From an uncultured Cellulomonadaceae bacterium (GTDB taxonomy: Bacteria; Actinomycetota; Actinomycetes; Actinomycetales; Cellulomonadaceae), in NCBI GenBank assembly GCA_947495165.1, contig CANLXM010000001.1, positions 310,001 to 374,000 on the forward strand: 64,000 nt of DNA. Reading direction: 5' to 3'. The position numbers were made by a program, and so were the translations under genes. The notes under the pieces are model-generated. The model searched no databases and was not told where the DNA came from. It worked only from the letters and a program-made list of their open reading frames with translations. Shown here in pieces: positions 53,513-60,857 of this stretch (position 1 is its first letter; every line of letters begins with the position of its first letter).

Positions 53513-53601
53513 GGAGACGTCGCATAGCCAGGTCTAGTGCGCCACCCTGCTAAGGTGGTAACGGAGCAATCCGTTCGAGGGTTCGAATCCCTCCGTCTCC
53601 G
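53513..53601 (+). tRNA. tRNA-Ser (anticodon GCT)
   Basis: Acceptor GGAGACG pairs with CGTCTCC plus discriminator G. The anticodon arm CCACCCTGCTAAGGTGG carries GCT, the variable arm is long (AACGGAGCAATCCGTT), and GGGTTCGAATCCC is the T-arm. A terminator follows. Confidence 0.95.
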
Positions 53602-53610
53602 CTCCGCAAG

Positions 53611-53633
53611 GACTCCCGATCTGTTCGGGGGTC
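53611..53633 (+). terminator. Terminator of tRNA-Ser(GCT)
   Basis: GACTCCCGA pairs with TCGGGGGTC (one wobble), followed by TTTCGC. Confidence 0.75.
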
Positions 53634-53686
53634 TTTCGCATGTAGGACCCGGTCGTGCTCCTGAGATTCCGCAGGATCCTGCCGGT

Positions 53687-53715
53687 TTGGGAACTGGCCT
53701 CGTGCGGGGTAGAGT
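53687..53715 (+). promoter_or_regulatory. Promoter of tRNA-Arg
   Basis: TTGGGA (53687-53692) and TAGAGT (53710-53715) with a 17-bp spacer, about 20 bp before the tRNA. Confidence 0.6.
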
Positions 53716-53736
53716 TTCCGACGGCCCTCGGGCCAC

Positions 53737-53809
53737 GCGCCCGTAGCTCAACGGATAGAGCATCTGACTACGGATCAGAAGGTTGGGGGTTCGAATCCCT
53801 CCGGGCGCA
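53737..53809 (+). tRNA. tRNA-Arg (anticodon ACG)
   Basis: Acceptor GCGCCCG pairs with CGGGCGC plus A. The D-arm is AGCTCAACGGATAGAGC, the anticodon loop is CTACGGA (anticodon ACG) and GGGTTCGAATCCC is the T-arm. A short terminator and then a restriction-modification remnant follow, so its 3' end is a possible past integration site. Confidence 0.95.
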
Positions 53810-53816
53810 CAGACAG

Positions 53817-53851
53817 GGCCCCTGACCAGTGGAAACGCTGATCAGGGGCCC
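53817..53851 (+). terminator. Terminator of tRNA-Arg
   Basis: GGGCCCCTGA pairs perfectly with TCAGGGGCCC, followed by TTCTCGTTG. Confidence 0.8.
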
Positions 53852-53919
53852 TTCTCGTTGCCGTTGCGTGCAGGCCATTTACCGCTCGTCATCGGCCTCC
53901 TGCATCAGTACGAATCGGT

Positions 53920-54360
53920 ACGAACGGCCCACGAACTGCCGGTGCGATCACGGGGTACGTGGAGGTGAAGGCGCCGGGACGGGGCGTCGATCCCAGTGGC
54001 TTCACCGGTCATGACGAGCGGCAGTGGGACCGGCAGCGGGACCTCGCCAATCTCTTGTACACGAACGGCAGCGAGTGGCGGCTCTACTGTGACGGGGAGG
54101 CGCTGGGCGGACCGGTGACGTTCGATGGCGGGCCGCTGAACACCGCCCGAGACGCGCTGACTGCGTCGCCAGAGTTCGAGGCGCTCCTGACTGACTTCCT
54201 CCGGTGGCACCCCGCGCCGATCACGTCGGTGGGCGCACTGGTCCGTGCGATCGCGCCGTTGACGCTGTACGACAACTTTCTCGAGCAGTACGACAGGTGT
54301 GCGGTGGTCGACGAAGCCCGCGGACCGCAAGCCGCGCCATGGCGGCCGCCCCCGGGCTGA
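53920..54360 (+). pseudogene. Remnant of a type ISP/IIG restriction-modification methylase
   Basis: In the frame ending at TGA 54358-54360, homology-like sequence starts before any start codon (GAITGYVEVKAPGRGVDPSG) and continues through QWDRQRDLANLLYTNGSEW and FLRWHPAPITSVGALVRAIA, the N-terminal PD-(D/E)xK nuclease portion of large single-chain N6 DNA methylases. It then jumps to YDNFLEQYD, which resembles the YEdFLaaYDp motif those proteins carry just before the methylase domain, and ends in unrelated-looking residues. So the 5' end, the middle and the whole methylase are missing. GTG 53959 could still start a 133-residue product, but it would be inactive. It lies beside tRNA-Arg. Confidence 0.7.
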
Positions 54361-54564
54361 GCGCCTGGAGCACGGTGCGCTCGACCTGTCTGCTGAGCCG
54401 GCCGACTGATCGTGAGGTCCGGTGGAGGTCGCGCTCCGACGGCGGAGGCGGGACGCGATGCTCCAGGTTTCACCCGGCACAAGCCCTCTCCGCAGGGGTG
54501 GTAGCGCCTACGCTGAGTTTGGTAGAAACCTTTACTAAGTCAGCAAGCTCAGGGATGGCCGACC
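54361..54564 (+). other. Intergenic stretch before the LPXTG gene
   Basis: No convincing gene. A short open piece in another frame (54370-54408) encodes RLEHGALDLSAEPAD and stop and may be further remnant of the methylase. The part at 54518-54545 (TTGGTAGAAACCTTTACTAA) is the most AT-rich stretch nearby and probably contains the promoter of the surface-protein gene. Confidence 0.4.
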
Positions 54565-56151
54565 ATGGGTACCACCGATCGCACACCGGCGCGCAAGCGC
54601 GTCGGGCACGTGCTGACCGCAGCCGGTGCGGCCGTCGTGCTCGCGCTGGGCGGCAGCGTGGCCACGGCGGGGGCCTGGGCCGCGAGCGGTGCTGACACCG
54701 ACGGTATCCCGGGCGCGTGCATCCCCGGCAACTGCCCCGACGTCCTGCCATCGAACAACCACAACGGCCCGCTCGTGTTCGAGGACAACGGCATCAACGT
54801 CTTCGTCGGAGGCGATCTCACGGTGACCGACGGGGCGACCGAGGGCGAGGGGCGCTGGATCGTCCGCGGCGACGCGAGCTACGTGCTGGAGAAGCCCTAC
54901 TGGCTGGGAATCGGGGGTGTCGGCTCGCGCATCGTGCCGTCCGATGGCTCAGCGGTGCTCCAGGTCGGGGGGTCGATCACTGCCGCCCAGCCGGTGGTGG
55001 TCTCCGACAACCCCAACTACGCCTACGACGTCGTCCACGGGGGGACCACCGACCCGGCGAACGTCGACCTGACACAGGGGGGAGGTCGCTTCATCCAGGA
55101 CGAGGGGATCGCGTCCGCCTACGCTGACGCCCTCACCAACCTCTCTGCCACGTCCGCAGAGCTGGGGGAGCTCCCGGACACCGGTGTCGCGACCGCGGCA
55201 GACGGGATCCTGACCCTCCACGGGGATGGCTCGAGCGCGCTCCAGGTGTTCACCCTGCCCGCCGGTTCCCACTACCTGGCGGCGCCGACGGGGATCCCCG
55301 CCGACGCGACGATCCTCATCAACGTCCAAGGGACCGGCGTCGCGGTCATCGACATCTCGAACGTCGACCCCGCGATCTGGAACGACCTGGGGGAGTTCTC
55401 CGCGCGGGTGCTGTGGAACGTGCCGGAAGCCACCACGGTCACCGTTGCTGGCGGCCAGGTCCCCGGGTCCCTCATGGTCGGCAACGTCGACTCGTCGACC
55501 AAGATCACGGCGAACGGCACGAACGGGCGCATCTTCGTCGCGGGAGACCTGACCCAGGCAGGAGCGGCCGGAAGCGAGATCCACGCCTATCCCTTCGAGG
55601 GCGAGCTGCCCACGGACGCGACGCAGGACCCGATCGCGGAGCCGACTATCGACCCGACGGACGAGCCGACGTCGGACCCTGCGGTTGACCCGAGGCCGGA
55701 CCCTGCCGTCGACCCGACGTCCGAGCCGACGTTGGACCCTGCGGTTGACCCGAGGCCGGACCCGACCGCTGACCCGACGTCCGAGCCGTCGCCGGACCCT
55801 GCGGTTGACCCGAGGCCGGACCCTGCCGTCGACCCGAGGCCGGACCCCACCGCTGACCCGACCGCTGACCCGACGTCCGAGCCGACGCCGGACCCTTCCA
55901 TCGACCCGAGGCCGGACCCCACGGCTGACCCGTCGTCCGGCCCGATGCCTGACCCCGCTCCGGAGCCGACCGGGGCCCCGACCGCGGATCCGTTGGCGGA
56001 GCCGACCGCCGAACCGTCGGTGGACACGCCCGCTGACATCCCGCAGCTGCCGGTCACGGGTTCCTCGACCCTCGCGCTCGTTGCCGTGGCGCTGCTGCTC
56101 GTCGGAGGTGGCGCGGCGCTGCGCGCCGTGGCGCGCCGCCACTCCGCCTGA
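54565..56151 (+). CDS. LPXTG-anchored surface protein with choice-of-anchor A domain and DP-rich repeats
   Basis: 528 residues. Signal peptide about 1-40 (AAGAAVVLALGGSVATAGAWA); a beta-rich choice-of-anchor A-like domain (about 60-345: GINVFVGGDLTV, GRWIVRGDASYVL, LQVGGSITAAQPVVVSDN, GRIFVAGDLTQAG); a Pro/Asp repeat stalk (353-475) of DPRPDPAVDP and DPTSEPTPDP units; sortase signal LPVTG (495-499), membrane helix and RRHSA tail. It should be covalently attached to peptidoglycan and displayed outside, perhaps in adhesion or substrate binding. No sortase gene is present in the window. Stalk repeat number may vary between strains. Confidence 0.9.
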   Translation: MGTTDRTPARKRVGHVLTAAGAAVVLALGGSVATAGAWAASGADTDGIPGACIPGNCPDVLPSNNHNGPLVFEDNGINVFVGGDLTVTDGATEGEGRWIVRGDASYVLEKPYWLGIGGVGSRIVPSDGSAVLQVGGSITAAQPVVVSDNPNYAYDVVHGGTTDPANVDLTQGGGRFIQDEGIASAYADALTNLSATSAELGELPDTGVATAADGILTLHGDGSSALQVFTLPAGSHYLAAPTGIPADATILINVQGTGVAVIDISNVDPAIWNDLGEFSARVLWNVPEATTVTVAGGQVPGSLMVGNVDSSTKITANGTNGRIFVAGDLTQAGAAGSEIHAYPFEGELPTDATQDPIAEPTIDPTDEPTSDPAVDPRPDPAVDPTSEPTLDPAVDPRPDPTADPTSEPSPDPAVDPRPDPAVDPRPDPTADPTADPTSEPTPDPSIDPRPDPTADPSSGPMPDPAPEPTGAPTADPLAEPTAEPSVDTPADIPQLPVTGSSTLALVAVALLLVGGGAALRAVARRHSA

Positions 56152-56245
56152 GGCGCCGCTGGACAGCACCGCGGCGGGGGTGCCCGGCCGGTAGCATCAC
56201 AGCTGCGCGGGGCCTGCCCGCGCGCGGCGAGGGGGAAGGGCACCG

Positions 56246-56872
56246 ATGGCGCGGGAGAGGCGACTGACGCTGCCGAACGTCATCACGCTCGTCCGGCTCG
56301 TCGCGTTGATCCCGCTGTTCGTGATCCTCTCGGTCACCGAGCGCACGACGGGCGCGATCGTCGTCCTGTTCCTGATCGGCATCTCTGACTGGGCGGACGG
56401 CTGGATCGCCCGGCGCTTCGACCTCTCGAGCGACCTCGGGCGCACGCTCGACCCGCTCGCGGACCGGCTGGCGATGGCGGCGGTGGTCATCACGCTGGTC
56501 GTCCAGGGCTACGCGGACCTGTGGATGGTGGCGTTGATCGTGCTGCCCGACGCGATCCTGGGCGGCGCGGCGCTCGTCCTGAGCGCGCAGCGCCGGTTCC
56601 CCGCGCCGCAGCTCGAGGTCACCCTGCTCGGCAAGGCGCGCACCGCGCTGCTGATGACCGGCCTCCCGCTGCTGCTTCTCGCGTCCTACACGACCGGCAA
56701 GGGCACGGTCCTGTGGGGGATCGCGTACGCGATCACGGCTGCCGGGTGCGTGGGGCATGCGCTCGCGGCCGTGCACTACGGCGTGCTCGGCCGGCGTGCG
56801 CTGCGCGTCCTCGAGGCGCAGGAGGACGCCGACGCCGCGGCTCGCCTCGGTCAGTCCGGCCGGCCCGCGTAG
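56246..56872 (+). CDS. CDP-alcohol phosphatidyltransferase (PgsA-like)
   Basis: 208 residues with about five membrane helices. LTLPNVITLVRLVALIPLFV opens the family, and SDWADGWIARRFDLSSDLGRTLDPLADR holds the D-G-x2-A-R-x8-G-x3-D-x3-D catalytic motif. It makes a phospholipid by transferring a phosphatidyl group from CDP-diacylglycerol to an alcohol such as glycerol-3-phosphate; which alcohol is not clear. GAGGGGGAAGG lies before ATG 56246; TAGCAT at 56192-56197 is a likely -10. The 3' end overlaps the convergent amidotransferase gene by 22 bp. Confidence 0.9.
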   Translation: MARERRLTLPNVITLVRLVALIPLFVILSVTERTTGAIVVLFLIGISDWADGWIARRFDLSSDLGRTLDPLADRLAMAAVVITLVVQGYADLWMVALIVLPDAILGGAALVLSAQRRFPAPQLEVTLLGKARTALLMTGLPLLLLASYTTGKGTVLWGIAYAITAAGCVGHALAAVHYGVLGRRALRVLEAQEDADAAARLGQSGRPA

Positions 56873-57609
56873 CGCCGCACGAAGTTCGCGAGGATCGTCG
56901 GTGGGTGCGGCGTCGTCGTACCCCGGACCGCGGCGATCACCTCGGGGGCGGTGCCGGGCGGGAAGTAGCCGTTGTCGCGGTACAGCTCGATGCGCTGCAC
57001 CAGACCTGCCTGGTCGAGCTCCGGGTGGAACTGCGTGGCGTAGAGATTCCGCTTGATCCGGAACATCTGCACGGGGCACGACGACGCCGTCGCGAGCAGC
57101 ACGGCGTGCTCGGGCAGCCGGCTGCACGCCTCCTTGTGCCCGACGTAGGCGGAGAACGCCCCGGGCACCCCCGCGAGGAGCGGGTCCTCGCGACCGGCGT
57201 CCGTGAGCGTGACGGTGACCGCGCCCACGGCCTCGCCGTACTGGCTGTCAACGACGGCGCCCTGGTGCACGCCGAGCGTCCCGACGCCGTAGCAGGCGCC
57301 CAGGTAGGGGAAGTCGCGCGCGACGATCTCGTCGAGGAGCCCGCTGAGCTCGTGCTCGACCCGGTGCTGCACGTCGGACTTGGTCTCTGCGGCGTCCGAC
57401 GACGTGAACGGGCTCCCGCCGACGATCACCCCGGCGTAGCGGTCGAGGTCGATCGCCGGAAGGGTGCGCTGCTCGAGGCGCACCCGGTGGAGCTGGTCGG
57501 GCGCGAGGCCACCGAAGCGCAGGAAGGCGGCGTACTCGGCGTCGGCGGCCACGTCCTCGGCTCGGGTGGCGAGCAGGAGGAACGGGCGGGGCGCAGGCGC
57601 AGAGGGCAC
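56851..57609 (-). CDS. Class I glutamine amidotransferase
   Basis: 252 residues. GVIVGGSPFTSSD, the nucleophile elbow YLGACYGVG and the late ATQFHPELDQAG supply the Cys-His-Glu triad of stand-alone GATase1 proteins (GuaA-like N-terminal domain). It hydrolyses glutamine, but the amination partner is not adjacent. CAGGAT on this strand (complement of 57616-57621) is 6 nt before GTG 57609, so the shorter start is chosen. Divergent from the YihY gene. Confidence 0.9.
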   Translation of the reverse strand: MPSAPAPRPFLLLATRAEDVAADAEYAAFLRFGGLAPDQLHRVRLEQRTLPAIDLDRYAGVIVGGSPFTSSDAAETKSDVQHRVEHELSGLLDEIVARDFPYLGACYGVGTLGVHQGAVVDSQYGEAVGAVTVTLTDAGREDPLLAGVPGAFSAYVGHKEACSRLPEHAVLLATASSCPVQMFRIKRNLYATQFHPELDQAGLVQRIELYRDNGYFPPGTAPEVIAAVRGTTTPHPPTILANFVRRYAGRPD

Positions 57610-57698
57610 GCCAGAATCCTGCCCCTCCCGGGGCGCGCGCGCCCGTCGGCACCGCTCTTCGAGATGCCGACGCCGCAGGGCGGTCGGATGATCGGAGG

Positions 57699-58928
57699 AT
57701 GAAGCACAACCGAGACGACTCCCAGCCCGAGGTCCACGAGGTCGGCGAGGCGTCCGCGCGCGAGCCTGGTGCGCGCGGGAGCGCCGCACGCGAGCGCGCC
57801 AGCCAAGAACCCCCTGCGGGGAGCGAGCGCGAGTCGGGTGCGGATGCGAGGCAGGCGCAGGACATCGACGGGTCGGCGCGCGCGGCGGGGCAGCCGGAGA
57901 CGCGGGGCGAGCAAGCCCCGCACCCGGACGACGACGCGAAGCCCGACAGCCCGACGGACCTGCGCGGGGGCACGCTGAAGTACGGCCTGACCCGCGCGGT
58001 GCGGGAGTTCGTGCGCGACCAGTGCACCGACCTGGCCGCCGCGCTGACCTATCGCGGCGTGCTCGCGATCGCCCCCGCGATCCTGGCGCTCGTCTCGATC
58101 CTGGGGGTCGTCGGCAACGGCCCGCAGATCGTCGAGAACCTGCTCGGCGTCGTCGAGGACGTGGCGTCCGAGGACGCGGTCGAGGGGGTGCGGCCGATCC
58201 TCGAGCAGGTCACCGAGTCGCAGTCGGCGGGGCTCGCGCTCATCGTCGGTGTGCTCATCGCGCTGTGGTCGGCGTCCGGGTACGTCACCGCCTTCAGCCG
58301 CGCGATGAACCGGATCTACGAGATCGAGGAGGGCCGGCCCATCTGGAAACTCCGGCCTCTCATGTACGCGCTCACCGTGTTCCTGCTGATCCTGCTCGCC
58401 CTGGCCGCCGTGATGCTGGTCGCTTCGGGCGAGGTCGCTCGGAGCATCGGCTCGGCCATCGGCCTGAGCGAGACGGCCGTGACCGTCTGGAACATCGCGA
58501 AGTGGCCCATCGTCCTCCTGGTGGTCATCGTCGCCGTCGCGGTGCTCTACCACCTCACGCCGAACATCAAGCAGCCGAAGTTCCGCTGGGTCAGCCCCGG
58601 CGCGGCGCTCGCGATCGTCGTGTGGATCCTCGCGTCGGTGGGGTTCGGCTTCTACGTCTCGAACTTCAGCAACTACGGCGCGACCTACGGCACGCTGGCG
58701 GGCGTCATCGTGTTCCTGCTGTGGATGTGGATCTCGAACCTCGCGCTGCTGCTCGGCGCGGAGATCGACGCCGAGCTCGAGCGCAGCCGCCAGCTCCAGG
58801 CGGGTCTGCCGGCCGAGGAGGAGATCCAGCTGCCGCCGCGCGACACCCGGGGCATCGACAAGCGCGCCAAGGTGGAGCGCAAGGAGATCGCCCAGGGACG
58901 CGAGATCCGGGAGCGTTCGGCCGAGTGA
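57699..58928 (+). CDS. YihY/BrkB-family membrane protein
   Basis: 409 residues. About 85 acidic, disordered residues are followed by a YihY/BrkB core: LTYRGVLAIAPAILALVSILG, WSASGYVTAFSRAMNRIYEIEEGRPIWKLR, then LYHLTPNIKQPKFRWVSPGA and ATYGTLAGVIVFLLWMWISNLALLLGAEIDAE, with six helices. Relatives are misnamed ribonuclease BN; the role is unknown, possibly envelope transport. GATGAT (57687-57692) lies 6 nt before ATG 57699, so leaderless. Confidence 0.92.
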   Translation: MKHNRDDSQPEVHEVGEASAREPGARGSAARERASQEPPAGSERESGADARQAQDIDGSARAAGQPETRGEQAPHPDDDAKPDSPTDLRGGTLKYGLTRAVREFVRDQCTDLAAALTYRGVLAIAPAILALVSILGVVGNGPQIVENLLGVVEDVASEDAVEGVRPILEQVTESQSAGLALIVGVLIALWSASGYVTAFSRAMNRIYEIEEGRPIWKLRPLMYALTVFLLILLALAAVMLVASGEVARSIGSAIGLSETAVTVWNIAKWPIVLLVVIVAVAVLYHLTPNIKQPKFRWVSPGAALAIVVWILASVGFGFYVSNFSNYGATYGTLAGVIVFLLWMWISNLALLLGAEIDAELERSRQLQAGLPAEEEIQLPPRDTRGIDKRAKVERKEIAQGREIRERSAE

Positions 58929-58997
58929 CGAGCCGGTCGGGGACGAGCCGGAAAAATCCTTCCCCACAACCGCTCGCTTTCCCCGGCTCGGTGTGCG

Positions 58998-59148
58998 TAC
59001 TATGTGGAGGTAGTTGCAGTGCCTCGCTCGTCTTACCCGCATGGTCCAACAACCTTGCGATTCTTGATCTTCAAGAGTGGACGCCGAACACCGCGACGGG
59101 ACGGCTCCGATGGTCGGAGCTGTGTCCGAGCACTCTGAGGAGTACAGA
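58998..59148 (+). promoter_or_regulatory. Cold-shock gene promoter and long 5' leader
   Basis: TACTAT (58998-59003) is a good -10. Transcription from about 59010 would give a leader near 140 nt, as in many csp genes where it folds and responds to temperature. It includes TCCGATGGTCGGA (59106-59118), a small hairpin. Confidence 0.6.
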
Positions 59149-59352
59149 ATGACTGTTGGTACCGTGAAGTGGTTCAACGCCGAGAAGGGCTTCGGCTTCA
59201 TCGCCCCCGAGGATGGCAGCGCTGACGTGTTCGCCCACTACTCGGCGATCCAGACGAACGGCTACCGTTCGCTCGACGAGAACCAGAAGGTCGAGTTCGA
59301 CGTCACGCAGGGCCCGAAGGGCCCGCAGGCGGAGAACATCCGCCCCGTCTGA
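59149..59352 (+). CDS. cspA: Cold-shock protein (CspA family)
   Basis: 67 residues, the standard length. [34 protein letters not shown] includes RNP1 (KGFGFI) and RNP2 (VFAHY), the single-strand nucleic-acid-binding faces. An RNA chaperone. ATG 59149 is used; the open frame upstream is the leader. A perfect 11-bp hairpin terminator follows. Confidence 0.96.
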   Translation: MTVGTVKWFNAEKGFGFIAPEDGSADVFAHYSAIQTNGYRSLDENQKVEFDVTQGPKGPQAENIRPV

Positions 59353-59388
59353 TTTCCAGCCTCGTGAGAGGTTGACGATCTCTTCGAA

Positions 59389-59414
59389 CGCCCCGGTCCT
59401 CACGGACCGGGGCG
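59389..59414 (+). terminator. Terminator of cold-shock gene
   Basis: Perfect stem CGCCCCGGTCC/GGACCGGGGCG with loop TCAC, followed by TTCGTCG. Confidence 0.85.
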
Positions 59415-59468
59415 TTCGTCGTCCCCGCTCAAGATGCGAGGACCGCGGGCGGGGAGCAACGTAGACCC

Positions 59469-59621
59469 ATGACCGAGAACACCGCGAACCCGTCCGAACA
59501 GCCCTACGATCCCTCCAAGGACCCCGACTCGGATCCCGAGCAGCTCGCCTCGGCGCCCAGCCCTCAGCAGCCCGACCAGGCCGAGGGCGAGGACGACCCG
59601 ACCGAGACCGGCGGGGCCTGA
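59469..59621 (+). CDS. Short acidic disordered protein, function unknown
   Basis: 50 residues, beginning MTENTANPSEQPYDPSKDPD and rich in Asp, Glu, Pro and Gln; no hydrophobic segment. CAACGT (59457-59462) lies 6 nt before ATG 59469, as in other leaderless genes of this window, and the stop is 3 bp before the dehydrogenase GTG. Codon usage is consistent with coding. Short Pro/Asp-rich proteins of this kind are common in actinobacteria, without a known role. Confidence 0.65.
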   Translation: MTENTANPSEQPYDPSKDPDSDPEQLASAPSPQQPDQAEGEDDPTETGGA

Positions 59622-59624
59622 GCC

Positions 59625-60857
59625 GTGCGCGCGCTGACCTGGCAGGGCCGGGAAGACGTCCGCGTCGAGACCGTCCCCGACCCACAGCTCCGCGAGTCGA
59701 CCGACGCGATCATCAAGGTCACCTCGACCGCGATCTGCGGTTCCGACCTGCACCTCTACACCGTGCTTGGTGCGTTCATCGACCCGGGTGACATCCTCGG
59801 GCACGAGCCCATGGGAATCGTCGAGGAGGTAGGCCCGGAGGTCACGCACATCAAGCCCGGTGACCGCGTCGTCGTCCCCTTCAACGTGTCCTGCGGCCGA
59901 TGCTGGATGTGCTCGCGCGGCCTGCAGTCGCAGTGCGAGGTCACCCAGGTCCACGAGCACGACAAGGGCGCGTCGCTGCTCGGCTACACGAAGCTCTACG
60001 GCCAGGTCGCCGGTGGCCAGGCCGAGTACCTGCGCGTCCCTCAGGCGCACTACGGACCGATCGTCGTGCCCGACGACGGCGCACCCGACGAGAAGTACCT
60101 GTACCTGTCCGACGTCCTGCCCACCGCCTGGCAGGCCGTGCAGTACGCCGACGTGCCGGCTGACGGCACCGTCGTCGTGCTCGGGCTCGGGCCGATCGGG
60201 CAGATGTCGGCACGGATCGCCCGCCACCAGGGCGCCCGCGTGATCGCGATCGACCTCGTCCCCGAGCGGCTCGCCATGGCAGCCCGCCACGGGATCGAGA
60301 CGATCGACATGAGCGCGACCGACGACCTCGTCGCCGCGGTGCGCGAGCTGACCCAGGGACGGGGCCCGGACTCGGTGATCGACGCCGTCGGCATGGAGGC
60401 GCACGGCTCGCCCGCGCTCAAGGGCATCCAGATGGGCGCGACCTTCCTCCCCGACGTCATCGCGCGCCCGATGATCAAGAAGATGGGCATCGACCGCCTC
60501 GCGGCGCTGCACGCAGCCATCGCCCTGGTGCGCCGCGGTGGGACGGTCTCGCTCTCCGGCGTCTACGGTGGCATGGTCGACCCCATGCCGATGATGGAGC
60601 TGTTCGACAAGCAGGTCACCATGCGCATGGGCCAGGCGAACGTCCGCCGCTGGGTCGACGACCTCATGCCGCTCGTCCAGGACTCCTCGGACCCGCTCGG
60701 CGTGCTCGACCTCCGCACGCACCGCGTGTCGCTCGACGACGCCCCGGCGTACTACGAGAAGTTCCAGAAGAAGACGGACGGCGCGATCAAGGTGGTGCTC
60801 GACCCGGCGATGGCTGCGGGCTCCGCGCCGGTCGTGTCTGCGGGGGGCCAGGCGTGA
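59625..60857 (+). CDS. Zinc-dependent alcohol dehydrogenase
   Basis: 410 residues. ICGSDLHLY has the catalytic Cys; GHEPMGIVEEVG the Glu/His; a four-Cys structural zinc loop follows (CGRCWMCSRGLQSQC); Rossmann motif VVLGLGPIGQM. The long form with a KLYGQVAGGQAEYLRVPQAHYGP block is the formaldehyde-dehydrogenase-like branch. It oxidises an alcohol or aldehyde with NAD(P); the substrate is open. GTG 59625 is 3 bp after the small acidic gene and the stop overlaps the next start (GTGA). Confidence 0.92.
   Translation: MRALTWQGREDVRVETVPDPQLRESTDAIIKVTSTAICGSDLHLYTVLGAFIDPGDILGHEPMGIVEEVGPEVTHIKPGDRVVVPFNVSCGRCWMCSRGLQSQCEVTQVHEHDKGASLLGYTKLYGQVAGGQAEYLRVPQAHYGPIVVPDDGAPDEKYLYLSDVLPTAWQAVQYADVPADGTVVVLGLGPIGQMSARIARHQGARVIAIDLVPERLAMAARHGIETIDMSATDDLVAAVRELTQGRGPDSVIDAVGMEAHGSPALKGIQMGATFLPDVIARPMIKKMGIDRLAALHAAIALVRRGGTVSLSGVYGGMVDPMPMMELFDKQVTMRMGQANVRRWVDDLMPLVQDSSDPLGVLDLRTHRVSLDDAPAYYEKFQKKTDGAIKVVLDPAMAAGSAPVVSAGGQA

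Noticed and set aside
53810..54560. attR copy of the tRNA-Arg 3' end
   Set aside because: No repeat of the tRNA 3' sequence was found in the following 750 bp, so island boundaries cannot be drawn.
55620..55990. Regularly spaced repeats suggesting a CRISPR array
   Set aside because: The repeats are in frame, encode DP-rich stalk units and have no unique spacers of constant length.
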